A stretch of DNA of 64,000 nucleotides from Phycisphaerales bacterium. Its GTDB lineage: Bacteria; Planctomycetota; Phycisphaerae; Phycisphaerales; SM1A02. The translations under genes were made by a program, and so were the position numbers. The notes under the pieces are model-generated. The model did no database searches. It was not told the DNA's origin and was given only the letters and a program-made list of their open reading frames with translations. The DNA lies in the NCBI GenBank assembly GCA_029242715.1, contig JAQWTL010000028.1, positions 27,738 through 91,737 on the forward strand, in the 5' to 3' direction. Numbering within the stretch: position 1 is the stretch's first letter; each line of letters starts with the position of its first letter. This document shows positions 36,273-46,138 of the stretch, one piece after another.

Positions 36273-37756
36273 TGACTGACCACACTGAACAACACGGTTC
36301 ACCACGGAACACCTTTTGTGGACAGACTCGCAGAGAGTTTCTGTGGGAGGCAGGAGGATCGTTCACTTCTGTTGCGTTGGCATCATTGCTCGCGACAGAT
36401 GGTTTTCTTTCCTCGCAGACATTGGCTGCTGATGGCAAGTCGATGTTGGAAGGCCCCCTCGCACCCAAAGCTCCGACGAAGATCCCTCGAGCCAAGGCTG
36501 TCATCTTCCTCTTCATGTACGGGGGACCCAGCCAGGTCGACACCTTTGATTACAAGCCGAAACTCTATCCACTGGATGGAAAAACGATCGATGTGGACAC
36601 ACGTGGTCGTGGTGGTCCCAAGAGTCAGGGAAGGATCGTAGGACCAAAGTGGAACTTCAAGCAGTATGGCGAATGTGGCAAATGGGTATCAGACCTGTTT
36701 CCACATGTTGGCGGTTGTGTTGATGACATCGCCTTCGTTCACTCGATGACTGCCGATTCACCATTGCATGGTTCTGCCATGCTGATGATGAATTCCGGCA
36801 AGGTGCTCAGTGGCTCACCATGTCTTGGTTCCTGGGTCAATTACGGACTGGGGACTGTGAATGAGAACCTTCCCGGTTTCGTCGTCATGCTCGACAAGAC
36901 AGGTGGGCCTATTTCTGGAGCCAAGAACTGGTCGAGCGGATACATGCCTGCCACGTATGCAGGGACCGTAATGCGTCCCAGCGGTGTGCCGATTCTCGAT
37001 CTGAAGGCTCCGGACAATCTTCCACGGTCCGCACAGCGTGTCATGCTTGATCATCTTCGTGACATGAATGAACGACATCGTCTTGGCCATCTTGAAAACA
37101 AGGACCTGGCTGCTCGAATTCATTCCTATGAGCTCGCATACAGGATGCAGGAGCATGCACCTGATGCTGTAGATCTAACGACCGAGAGTGAAGACACGAG
37201 AAATCTGTATGGAATGGATCAGGAACGCACGCGCGATTTCGGACGCAAGTGCCTGATGGCTCGCCGCCTGGTTGAACGGGGTGTACGGTTCATACAGATC
37301 TATTCCGGTGGTAATCACAATGACGCCAACTGGGATGCTCATGGTGATTTGAAGAAGAATCACGATTTCCATGCAGGCAATACGGATAAACCCATCGCGG
37401 GACTCTTGAAGGACCTCAAGCGCAGAGGAATGCTTGATGACACGCTCGTGGTCTGGGGTGGCGAGTTCGGCAGACAGCCGACAGCCGAGTACGCCGAAGG
37501 TACAGGCAGAGACCACAACTCCGATGGCTTCACGATGTGGCTTGCCGGCGGTGGAGTCAAAGGGGGAGTCAGCCTGGGCTCTACTGATGAATTAGGCAAC
37601 AAGGCGATGGATCGACCACTGCATGTCAAAAATCTGCATGCGACAATCCTCAACCAGATGGGGCTCAATCCAAACGCATTGACCTACTTCCATGCAGGTC
37701 TGGAGCAGAAACTGGTTGGTGTAGAGGGTGCCCAGCCGATCTATGAGATCGTCTGA
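36272..37756 (+). CDS. DUF1501 domain protein with Tat signal
   Basis: 494 residues. A twin-arginine signal (QTRREFLWEAGGSF) predicts export in folded form. The body has the DUF1501 alkaline-phosphatase-like features: VIFLFMYGGPSQVDTFDYKP, VRFIQIYSGGNHNDANWDAHG and VVWGGEFGRQPTAE, with the metal-site residues D, H and E in place. It is the standard partner of the preceding PSD1-type gene, from which it is translated by TGATG coupling. The substrate is unknown; a sulfatase- or phosphatase-like role is inferred. Confidence 0.93.
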   Translation: MTDHTEQHGSPRNTFCGQTRREFLWEAGGSFTSVALASLLATDGFLSSQTLAADGKSMLEGPLAPKAPTKIPRAKAVIFLFMYGGPSQVDTFDYKPKLYPLDGKTIDVDTRGRGGPKSQGRIVGPKWNFKQYGECGKWVSDLFPHVGGCVDDIAFVHSMTADSPLHGSAMLMMNSGKVLSGSPCLGSWVNYGLGTVNENLPGFVVMLDKTGGPISGAKNWSSGYMPATYAGTVMRPSGVPILDLKAPDNLPRSAQRVMLDHLRDMNERHRLGHLENKDLAARIHSYELAYRMQEHAPDAVDLTTESEDTRNLYGMDQERTRDFGRKCLMARRLVERGVRFIQIYSGGNHNDANWDAHGDLKKNHDFHAGNTDKPIAGLLKDLKRRGMLDDTLVVWGGEFGRQPTAEYAEGTGRDHNSDGFTMWLAGGGVKGGVSLGSTDELGNKAMDRPLHVKNLHATILNQMGLNPNALTYFHAGLEQKLVGVEGAQPIYEIV

Positions 37757-37799
37757 TCCAGGCACCACGAAGGAGCGGTAAACTGCTCCCGGAGTTCTC

Positions 37800-40280
37800 A
37801 TGTTGCACACGCCAGGTCATGAATCAGGCGGTTCGGCCGACCCGGACCCCAAGAGCGATGAGCAGAGCATACCGCTCGATGGTCATGTTCCATCACATGA
37901 TTCAGATGTGTCTTCAGATTCACTGACTGTTCAGGATGGTAACACTCCAGTGCCGCCGCCACGCCGGCCACTTCCGGACATACCAGGATTCGATGTGACT
38001 GATGTGATTGGTGCTGGGGGAATGGGCACCGTCTATCTGGCCAAACAGCTTCACCCTCGTCGAACAGTTGCGATCAAGGTGATGAATCCCGGTGTGACAA
38101 CACGTGAGACACTGCGTCGCTTCGAGTTCGAGACCCAGGTACTTGCCCGCTTGTCTCACCCGAATATTGCCCAGATCTATGAGGCGGGTACATGGAACAA
38201 TGGAATTGAAGAGCTTCCATACTTCGCAATGGAATACATCTCGCCAGTGAGATCGATCCAGGAGTATGTAGATCGAAAAAAACATTCTGCCAGGGCCCGT
38301 CTGGAATTGATTGCGGCAGCCTGTGATGCGGTTGGTCATGCTCATTCCAAAGGGGTGATCCACCGCGATCTCAAGCCCGGCAACATTCTCGTGAATTCAG
38401 ATGGCCAGGTGAAGGTGATTGATTTCGGAGTGGCTCGTACAACGGATCCAGATGTCTCATCACTGGCCACAAGGCTGGACGCCATCGTTGGAACACTTCA
38501 GTACATGTCGCCGGAACAGTGCGACATCGAGACCTACGATCTCACATCGGCTGCTGACGTCTATGCACTGGGCATGATGATGTACGAACTGCTTACTGGC
38601 GAACCTCCTTATTCGGTGAAGGGGATGGGCCTGGCAAGTGCGGTCCAGGTGATTATTGATGCACAAGCCAAATCCCTGGGTTCTCAAGATCGTGCACTAC
38701 GAGGAGATCTCGACACGATTGTTCGTAAATCTCTGGAAAAGGATCCTGTAGACCGTTATCGCAACGCCGCAGAACTGGGCGATGATATTCGCAGGTTCCT
38801 GGACAACGAGCAGATCGTCGCTTCCACCCCGACACTCGTGACAACCCTGCGACGGGTTGTTCGTCGCAACAAGCCGGTATTTGCCGGTGTCGCGATCATT
38901 GCCATTCTGCTTGCTGTTTCTTCGATCAGTGGTGTCATAGCGCTTATCAACAGCAATCGAGCCCTGGAGGCGGAGAACAAGGCCTATTCAGAACAGGCCG
39001 AGAAACAGGAAATGGTCAGCGAACTGATCGCCTACTTCATGAAGGACACCTACAACATGTTTGCCGGACTCTCGGCAAATCCGGAGATTCGGGAAAAGTT
39101 CGTTGAGAACTACATGCGCTACGTCGACCGATTGCAGGAAGATGGCGCAGATGATCCTGCGCTCATGGCAGTTGTAGCAGAGGCGATCTGGCAGTCGGGG
39201 AACAATGCGTGGAGCACACGCGCGGGCAATCGTGGTGAGATAGACAGAGCAGTAGGGCTCTGGAAACAGTCCGCAGAGATTCTTGATGAGCTGATGCGGC
39301 AGGAACCCGACAACATCGATGTCTTTCTTTCGGCAATCGATACGAGGCACAGCTTGTTTGTTGCAGCTCGTGAAATGGGTAATCGTGAAATGGCGGGCAT
39401 CGAGCTCAAAGCCATGGAAGCACTGGTTGCAAAGTTGCCTGCAACCGACATCGAACTTGACCAGTGGGGCCACGCTTTCCTCGTCCATCTTGATCGATTC
39501 AAATACATGCCACCCGAGGGTGATCCCATGCAGGATGAGGCGACAAGCCGCATGGCAAGCCTGGTGGACATGGGCACGCAGAACTTTCAGGATGAAAATG
39601 GCGTGATCCCGATGCGGGTTGTCCGGAACGCCACACTGTTCTGGAATGCCATCGGATATCAGTACCTCAATGGCGGCATGCCGGAAAATGCGCTTTCGTA
39701 TTACCAGCGTGCACTTGATGCCCGGAAACAGATCATGAACGGTGGAGGCACAAACGATCGTTCAGATCAGAATTTTACCAGACGTGACATCAACAACAGC
39801 CAGCGTTACGTTGCAGATACGCTCGCGGCACTGGGTCGCCACGATGAATCACTGGTATTGATGGAGGAGGAAGTTCTCCCCGTGGTGAGGGAACTTGTCC
39901 AGGAGAGTCCGGAAGACAACAGGGCCCGGAAGGATCTTGCGATAGCACTTGTCGAGCAGGGGATCTATGCCTTGGGCTCAGGCCAATCCGAACTGGCGAT
40001 TGAAAACCTGGAGCAGTCCAAGCAGGCGTGGAACAGATGGGTATCCATGTCTGGCTACAGCATCACCGATTTTCCCCAGTCAACACGCTATATGATTCGA
40101 ATCGAGGTTGCTCTGTCGAAGGCATACCGTTTGATCGGGGATACCGCCAAGTCTGATACTGCAGCTCGAGAAGCGTCCAGGATTGCAGCCATCGGATCAG
40201 AACGTTGGCCGAAGGATTCCATGCTTCAACGACAGGTTTCTCAGGCAAGAGCTCTTCAAGAGCTAGGCCAGGTTCAATAA
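37800..40280 (+). CDS. Ser/Thr protein kinase with extracytoplasmic TPR-like region (copy 1)
   Basis: 826 residues. A disordered acidic N-terminus (about 1-57) precedes the kinase: G-loop GAGGMG (71-76), ATP Lys93, HRD 188-190, DFG 208-210, all intact. A membrane helix lies at about 361-385. The C-terminal 440 residues are helical and TPR-like (ENALSYYQRALDARKQI; RRDINNSQRYVADTLAALGRHDESLVLMEEEVLP). The gene is a paralogue of the kinase at 43553-46132, with matching motifs throughout, including NNAWSTR and DINNS. It converges on the FG-GAP gene with nine bases between the stops. Confidence 0.92.
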   Translation: MLHTPGHESGGSADPDPKSDEQSIPLDGHVPSHDSDVSSDSLTVQDGNTPVPPPRRPLPDIPGFDVTDVIGAGGMGTVYLAKQLHPRRTVAIKVMNPGVTTRETLRRFEFETQVLARLSHPNIAQIYEAGTWNNGIEELPYFAMEYISPVRSIQEYVDRKKHSARARLELIAAACDAVGHAHSKGVIHRDLKPGNILVNSDGQVKVIDFGVARTTDPDVSSLATRLDAIVGTLQYMSPEQCDIETYDLTSAADVYALGMMMYELLTGEPPYSVKGMGLASAVQVIIDAQAKSLGSQDRALRGDLDTIVRKSLEKDPVDRYRNAAELGDDIRRFLDNEQIVASTPTLVTTLRRVVRRNKPVFAGVAIIAILLAVSSISGVIALINSNRALEAENKAYSEQAEKQEMVSELIAYFMKDTYNMFAGLSANPEIREKFVENYMRYVDRLQEDGADDPALMAVVAEAIWQSGNNAWSTRAGNRGEIDRAVGLWKQSAEILDELMRQEPDNIDVFLSAIDTRHSLFVAAREMGNREMAGIELKAMEALVAKLPATDIELDQWGHAFLVHLDRFKYMPPEGDPMQDEATSRMASLVDMGTQNFQDENGVIPMRVVRNATLFWNAIGYQYLNGGMPENALSYYQRALDARKQIMNGGGTNDRSDQNFTRRDINNSQRYVADTLAALGRHDESLVLMEEEVLPVVRELVQESPEDNRARKDLAIALVEQGIYALGSGQSELAIENLEQSKQAWNRWVSMSGYSITDFPQSTRYMIRIEVALSKAYRLIGDTAKSDTAAREASRIAAIGSERWPKDSMLQRQVSQARALQELGQVQ

Positions 40281-40289
40281 GCAATCAGT

Positions 40290-43200
40290 TCAGCTTGCTT
40301 CACCACAGGACTGCCAATTGCTGATGATGTCGAGAAGATCCTCGATATCAATCTGCCCGTCACCATTGACATCATTCTGGCAGTCATTCATGCAACCATA
40401 CTCACCCAGGACATTGAGCAGGTCCTCGATATCAACCTGCTGACTGCAATCCGTGTCACCAATACAACTACAGAGTGCTCGCACATCCAGTGTCGGTGTA
40501 CCGCCAAGGAGAATTGTTCCTGAAGCGATGCTTACAAGGTCGACTTGCCCATCACCATTCACGTCACCAGCATCCACCAGGACGGGTGATTCTCCTTCGC
40601 CCACATCTGAACTGGTAAATACGAAGTTGCCTCCATTGTCGAAGACACGGATGACAGCTGTGCCATTGGCATTTGTGGTCAAGGCTGCGATATCCGCCTT
40701 TCCGTCACCATCGAAATCCGCAGTAGTCAGCCTTCCGGGATTCGTGCCCGCTGGAATGGAAACAGGTGCATTGAAGTTTCCAGATGAATCCTGCTCAAGG
40801 AGAATCAACGAGTTGTTCGAAGAACTGGTGACGATAATGTCAGCATCACCATCATTATCAAGATCTCTCAATGCAATATCGGAGAGGTTGTTCGCTGCGT
40901 TATAACTGGTATAGCTCATGTTAAGTCCTGGACCAACCGCTGATACACGTTCGGCGACCACGACCTTTCCATCTTCCTTGGTACCACCCCATGGAATCAC
41001 TTTCTTGTCTTCATCATCAAGAGGATTTGCGTGGGATGCTGGCGAGGAGGTGTTGTGATTATCCGCCTCGCCCAATCCGCCTCCAAGAAGAATCGTAGAG
41101 GCATACGTTGTAAAGGCACCCGTTCCATCACCGTGGTCAAATCCAACGACAAGTTCCAGGGCCGATGATGTCAAATCGACCTGGGCAGCTGTGATGCATG
41201 TTGGGATTGAAGTTGGCGTTGCCCCTACGGAGAAGGCTGACACATCGAATCCATTCCCGAAGTTGTTGTCGGAATTTCCGAGGACCTCGATCAACTGGCC
41301 GCTGTAGGCAATTGCCAGATCATTGGTTGAAAGCGTATCACCATCCAGATCTCCGGATGTCAGTCCCACTGGATTGTTTCCAACACTGAGGATGATCTGC
41401 TGGACAATGTCACCAGTCGTATTCATGTTGAAGATGGCCAGCTGGCCAGGGGATCCGTCAAACAGAACACAGAGCTCATCAAGATCATCATTATTCAAAT
41501 CGACAACCTCAAGATCAAGTGCGCCCGGATTCACAGAGGCTGATTCCGGATCTCCGAAACCAAGAAGCTCGCTCAAGGAGACAACCTCGATATTGACATT
41601 CCACGCACCGCCTGCAGCACCCGCGCCATAACTCAATTCAAATGCCAAGCCACCAGGAAGGCCAGGAAGAGAAACAAGATTGAAGGCGTCCTCACCAGAC
41701 GACGGCGTCATTCCTGCTTCCAGAATCGTGTATGTGTCTCCAAGTTCAGGAGTGACACCATCAGGAAGATTTACTTTCAGGCCACCTGAAAGACTGACAC
41801 CACTCAAGGTGGACAATGGATTGTTGGAAACCTTGATATCCAGAGTTCCACTTTCATCCATCAGAAGAGTGCCCTGAACATTGAGGTCAGAGAGTTCGTC
41901 GATCACAAGAGTTCCCTTGTGACCGTTGACTCCGAGTTGAAGATCATTTTCAAGATCTATCGTGCCCGGTCCTACCAGAGTTGCTGAGGCCATTCCAAAC
42001 CTGCTTGGCCCATTGATCCGAAGTGCCGACAGATCAGCTTCGAACATGTTCCCGAACGTCGAGGATTCGTTGTTCAGATCAAGGACAGTGTCATCTCGAA
42101 TGACGATCTGTTCGAATTCCGTTGACCCATCAAGTTCAACAACATGACCGGGCGCATTGTTGATGGAGAATATGGCACGGCTTCCAGAGGCCGATGTCCA
42201 TCCATTAACTGAACCGATAGAAGTTTCCTCAGCAGCTTGCCAGAATCGAGAGTCTTCGAGGTCAAGATTGAAGACACAGACATCTCCATCGGCAAAATCA
42301 AGTGGATTGACAATGGATTGCCCTCCGGTGGAGGATGCAACAACAGTCTGATCATCGAACGCCATTCCCGGCCCACCGAACTGGTAATACAGTCGACTCG
42401 AAGAACTCGAAATGCCTTTGAATTGCGCGATCTCGTTCCAGCTTCCCCCTTCGTTTCGAAGGGCTACCAGCCTTCCGGGGTCGAAGGTGAAGCCGGTGAA
42501 CCGACCAGGTGCAGAGACCAGAAGGGTGTCGTCCTTGAGCAGGACGCGTGTTCCAAAGGCGTCACCGGCATATGGGTTTTCGATCCGTTCAATCAGGGCC
42601 CATGTCGTGGACCATGTGTCACGTTCGTAGATCGCCACTTCACTGGCATCCGTGACCAGATCAGACTCGGTTCCTGGAACGCCAATGGCCAGGTAGTCGC
42701 CATCAAGAGAGACGGATTGCCCAAAGTAACCAGGCATGTCAATCGGAGGGATCATGCTTCCAGAAGCAGCCCAGGTTCCTGCAGAAATTTCTTCATACAT
42801 CACCACTGAGGTCGGAGGATTGCCAACGGCCAGCCGGCCATCATCCAGATCCACTGATGTTCCGAAGTAATCGTAGGCAGTTCCACCGACTATTTCGGTG
42901 TCACTCAGTGACCAGATGGCGGTACCAAAGGAAACGGTTGCATTCAATGAGTGGAAACCTCGATTCACACCTGTTTTTTCATAACAGACAACAAGGTCGT
43001 CTCCTGTGGTCAATCCGTCGAAATCAACGTTGGTGAAGATCTTGCCTGAACCAGACAGATCTTCCACGATCTCGCTGACCCAGTTTGAACCAAGGAAGTT
43101 GTACCTGTAGACCATGGGACCGGATGTCTCATCAAGAACGACAACCCGAGTACCGTCTGTTGCGAGGGCAATACCGAATCCATCAGAAGGCGTATCGGGC

Positions 43201-43436
43201 TCGAGTCGATCTTCGTATTCCCAGATGCCATCATCGAGCGTGTAGAGAAGGACGGATCCAGCTCCATTGGAGACGGCCATCAAGCCATCCTGCATGGCGA
43301 TCGCAGCACCCAGTTGAGGTGCGTCGATATCCTCAGGACCTCTCAGCCATTGGTCCGGTCGCACCAGCGGATCACTGGTTACCTGACCCATTACAGATGC
43401 CATGACCGACAGGCTGGCAGCCAAGTGGAAGACCAT
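40290..43436 (-). CDS. FG-GAP/VCBS repeat surface protein with dockerin-like tail (copy 1)
   Basis: 1048 residues. A signal peptide leads into FG-GAP beta-propeller repeats (YFGTSVDLDDGRLAVGNP, YFGQSVSLDGDYLAIGVPG), a beta-rich segment (DTYTILEAGMTPSSGEDAFNLV) and VCBS/FG-GAP repeats near the C-terminus (DLDNDGDADIIVTSSSNNS, DFDGDGKADIAALTT). The tail has two dockerin-like EF motifs with cysteines (CSCIGDTDCSQQVDIEDLL, NDVNGDGQIDIEDLL), the GC-type dockerin used for surface anchoring in Phycisphaerae. It is smaller than the other two paralogues and has a different promoter. Confidence 0.92.
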   Translation of the reverse strand: MVFHLAASLSVMASVMGQVTSDPLVRPDQWLRGPEDIDAPQLGAAIAMQDGLMAVSNGAGSVLLYTLDDGIWEYEDRLEPDTPSDGFGIALATDGTRVVVLDETSGPMVYRYNFLGSNWVSEIVEDLSGSGKIFTNVDFDGLTTGDDLVVCYEKTGVNRGFHSLNATVSFGTAIWSLSDTEIVGGTAYDYFGTSVDLDDGRLAVGNPPTSVVMYEEISAGTWAASGSMIPPIDMPGYFGQSVSLDGDYLAIGVPGTESDLVTDASEVAIYERDTWSTTWALIERIENPYAGDAFGTRVLLKDDTLLVSAPGRFTGFTFDPGRLVALRNEGGSWNEIAQFKGISSSSSRLYYQFGGPGMAFDDQTVVASSTGGQSIVNPLDFADGDVCVFNLDLEDSRFWQAAEETSIGSVNGWTSASGSRAIFSINNAPGHVVELDGSTEFEQIVIRDDTVLDLNNESSTFGNMFEADLSALRINGPSRFGMASATLVGPGTIDLENDLQLGVNGHKGTLVIDELSDLNVQGTLLMDESGTLDIKVSNNPLSTLSGVSLSGGLKVNLPDGVTPELGDTYTILEAGMTPSSGEDAFNLVSLPGLPGGLAFELSYGAGAAGGAWNVNIEVVSLSELLGFGDPESASVNPGALDLEVVDLNNDDLDELCVLFDGSPGQLAIFNMNTTGDIVQQIILSVGNNPVGLTSGDLDGDTLSTNDLAIAYSGQLIEVLGNSDNNFGNGFDVSAFSVGATPTSIPTCITAAQVDLTSSALELVVGFDHGDGTGAFTTYASTILLGGGLGEADNHNTSSPASHANPLDDEDKKVIPWGGTKEDGKVVVAERVSAVGPGLNMSYTSYNAANNLSDIALRDLDNDGDADIIVTSSSNNSLILLEQDSSGNFNAPVSIPAGTNPGRLTTADFDGDGKADIAALTTNANGTAVIRVFDNGGNFVFTSSDVGEGESPVLVDAGDVNGDGQVDLVSIASGTILLGGTPTLDVRALCSCIGDTDCSQQVDIEDLLNVLGEYGCMNDCQNDVNGDGQIDIEDLLDIISNWQSCGEAS

Positions 43437-43476
43437 GCTCTTTCTCCTCCAGAACCCTTATCAAGGGCAATCTCCC

Positions 43477-43506
43477 AGTATCTAGGGTGACCCAAGGGGG
43501 GGTCAA
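43477..43506 (-). promoter_or_regulatory. Candidate promoter of the first FG-GAP gene
   Basis: On the minus strand, TTGACC (43506-43501) and GATACT (43482-43477) are separated by 18 bases, about 40 bases before the ATG, which has an AGGAG site. A sigma-70-like promoter, unlike the one shared by the other two FG-GAP genes. Confidence 0.5.
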
Positions 43507-43552
43507 GAACAGTTTTCATGGTTCGTACTGATGCATCCGTTAGGCTCTCCAT

Positions 43553-46132
43553 GTGACCTTTCCAGATGGACAAATACCCCCAGATGGGGGAATCGATGAT
43601 GATTTCGATCCCGATGCTTCTGAGACACTTGATTCGAGTGTCCGAAGAGGGCCGCCATCAGACCACGATGCAGACATTGCTGAAACGATTGATCCAGGCA
43701 GTGCTTCGGCTCATCCATCCGAAGCTGAAACGGCCGATCCCGCCCAACTTGATGATTTCGATATTGATTCGACCTACCACCCACCAGGCATGCCTGCCCG
43801 TATTGGCGGCTTCCTGATCAAGGGCGTCATTGGTTCTGGTGGAATGGGCACCGTCTACCTGGCTCGACAGGATCACCCGCGAAGAACCGTTGCCGTCAAG
43901 GTCATCAACCCGGGTGTCACCAATGAACGTGCGTTCAAACGATTTGATTTCGAAGCACAGATGCTGGCCCGCCTTCAACATCCCGGAATTGCACAGATCT
44001 ACGAAGCGGGAACCTGGGATGAAGGCGCCGGTGGTGTTCCTTATTTTGCGATGGAGTACATCGCGGGCGCCAAAATCCTGACGGACTATGCCAATGATCG
44101 GAAGCTTGGTACCAGGAAGCGATTGGAACTTCTGGCGGATGCCTGTGAAGCTGTCGGCTATGGGCATACCAAGGGCGTCATTCACCGGGATCTCAAGCCG
44201 GGAAACATCCTGGTCACCGGTGACGGTGATGTGAAGATCATCGATTTCGGTGTGGCTCGCAGTACGGATTCCGATGCGGCGGCGACGATGGCAACCGGAG
44301 CGCACGACATCGTCGGAACGCTCCAGTACATGGCACCTGAACAGTGCAGTGGTGATGTCCACGATCTGGATTCCGCGGCGGATGTCTATGCGATGGGGGC
44401 GACGGCCTACGAGTTGTTGTCAGGCAATCTTCCATATGAAGTCTCAGGGACAGGCCTGGCCGGCGCGATCAAGATCATCACGGAAAATCAACCACCATCC
44501 CTGGGCGCGCTTGACGCCAGTTTGCGTGGCGAAGTGGCCATGATCATTGCCAAGGCGATGTCGAAGGAGCGAGAGGACCGGTACCGCACGGCTTCCGAGT
44601 TGGGTGACGACTTGCGTCGCCACCTTGCGGGCGATGCGATCCTGGCGTGTCCACCCACGATCATGACGACCTTGCGTCGCGTGATTCGTCGCAACCGGAT
44701 GGCGGTAGCAGGCCTGGCGATCATTTTCATTTTGTTGAGCGCCGCTGCAGTGGCGGGTGTGTATGCGCTCGTCAACAACAACCGGGCCCTGGAGGCGCAG
44801 AACAATGCCTTGGCCGAGCAGGCCGAGAAGCACGCCATGGTCGGGGAGCTGATGGGCTTCTATATGCGAGATACGGTTGGATCACTCCAGGCAGTTTCGG
44901 CAAACCCAGAAGTTCGGGAGCACTTCATGGCGAAGAACATGGAGTACCTGGAGAGGCTGAGGCAGGAAGGCTCCCAGGATCCGGTCATCATGCGGGTGGT
45001 TGCAGAAGGTCTTTGGCAGATCGGAAACAATGCCTGGAGTACTCGGGGCGGCAGTCGCGGTGACACCGAGACAGCCATTGCCCGCTGGCGAGAAACGCTG
45101 GACATCCTCGAGAACTTACTCGAGGATGATTCGAGAGATCTCAAGGCCCGCATGCTGGCCATCGAGACCTGCAACAGCCTGTTCAGGGCTGCCATGAAGA
45201 TGGGCGATCGAGAGCAGGCCGCGACCTGGCTCAACGAGGCGGAGCTGCTGGTCGAGAATCTCCCCGATATGGGCGGCGATGTGTTTCAGTGGTACCTCGG
45301 GATTGCGGTGCTTAATAATCGAAACCAGTTGTACCGAGCCACAAGCGATTCAAATCCGGAACAAGACCCGACCCTGGCCAAGTTGCTCCAAATGATCAGC
45401 ATCGGTCGAGAGACATTTGTTGGCCCCGATGGACATCCCCTGCCACGCGTAGAACGCAATGCCACTTTGGTCTGGAATCGGGTTGCTTTTCAATTCAGTG
45501 GCATGGATTTGCACGAAAAAGCCTTGGACTATTACACGCGATCCTTGAAAGCCCGCGAGAGGATCCAAGGCCGCGGCGAGTCGGATTCTCGGGAATCAAT
45601 GAACTTTTCTCGACGTGACATCAACAACAGCCGTCGCTACGTGGCCAACGAACTGATGGCACTGGCTCGATATGACGAGGCCTTGGAAATACTTGCCGAA
45701 GAAGCGCTTCCCTCGATCAGGCAGTTGGCTCGCGAGGCGCCTACGGATATCCGAGTCCAGGTCGACCTGGCCCAGGCCCTTACCGAGTTGGGTGAGTACC
45801 AATACAAGGCCGGCCAACTCACAACGGCGAGGGAAGCCCTGGAAGATTCAATCAAGGCCTGGGAACAAGTGGCCGCAGTTGCACAAGCCCAGGTGACCGA
45901 TGATCTTCGGGCCACGCGTGAGACCCTGCGTTCCCAGACGAATCTCCTTCGAGTACTGCTGGCACTGAACGAGCTGGAGATTGCAGCCCAACTCATCGAG
46001 CAAGCAGACAGGATCTCTGGAACGGCGGCTCGCAGTTGGCCGGATGATCAACGAATGATTTCAGCCATTGACCAACTGGGCGAGGTTCGGCTGGAACTCT
46101 ATCGGGCTCGAGCAGGCCAACCTGCCAAATGA
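43553..46132 (+). CDS. Ser/Thr protein kinase with extracytoplasmic TPR-like region (copy 2)
   Basis: 859 residues from a GTG. The disordered N-terminus is longer and more acidic than in copy 1 (about 1-80). Kinase motifs are intact: GSGGMG (94-99), Lys116, HRD 211-213, DFG 231-233. A membrane helix lies at about 383-407, then a coiled-coil start (NNRALEAQNNALAEQAEK) and the TPR-like region (NNAWSTRGGSRGDTETAIARW; RRDINNSRRYVANELMALARYDEAL). The third codon positions look richer in G and C than in copy 1. It ends six bases before the convergent FG-GAP gene, repeating the layout of copy 1. Confidence 0.92.
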   Translation: MTFPDGQIPPDGGIDDDFDPDASETLDSSVRRGPPSDHDADIAETIDPGSASAHPSEAETADPAQLDDFDIDSTYHPPGMPARIGGFLIKGVIGSGGMGTVYLARQDHPRRTVAVKVINPGVTNERAFKRFDFEAQMLARLQHPGIAQIYEAGTWDEGAGGVPYFAMEYIAGAKILTDYANDRKLGTRKRLELLADACEAVGYGHTKGVIHRDLKPGNILVTGDGDVKIIDFGVARSTDSDAAATMATGAHDIVGTLQYMAPEQCSGDVHDLDSAADVYAMGATAYELLSGNLPYEVSGTGLAGAIKIITENQPPSLGALDASLRGEVAMIIAKAMSKEREDRYRTASELGDDLRRHLAGDAILACPPTIMTTLRRVIRRNRMAVAGLAIIFILLSAAAVAGVYALVNNNRALEAQNNALAEQAEKHAMVGELMGFYMRDTVGSLQAVSANPEVREHFMAKNMEYLERLRQEGSQDPVIMRVVAEGLWQIGNNAWSTRGGSRGDTETAIARWRETLDILENLLEDDSRDLKARMLAIETCNSLFRAAMKMGDREQAATWLNEAELLVENLPDMGGDVFQWYLGIAVLNNRNQLYRATSDSNPEQDPTLAKLLQMISIGRETFVGPDGHPLPRVERNATLVWNRVAFQFSGMDLHEKALDYYTRSLKARERIQGRGESDSRESMNFSRRDINNSRRYVANELMALARYDEALEILAEEALPSIRQLAREAPTDIRVQVDLAQALTELGEYQYKAGQLTTAREALEDSIKAWEQVAAVAQAQVTDDLRATRETLRSQTNLLRVLLALNELEIAAQLIEQADRISGTAARSWPDDQRMISAIDQLGEVRLELYRARAGQPAK

Positions 46133-46138
46133 GTTGGC

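Noticed and set aside
43658..44362. 234-codon - frame inside kinase copy 2
   Set aside because: Antisense to the conserved kinase motifs; long only because of GC-rich codon usage.
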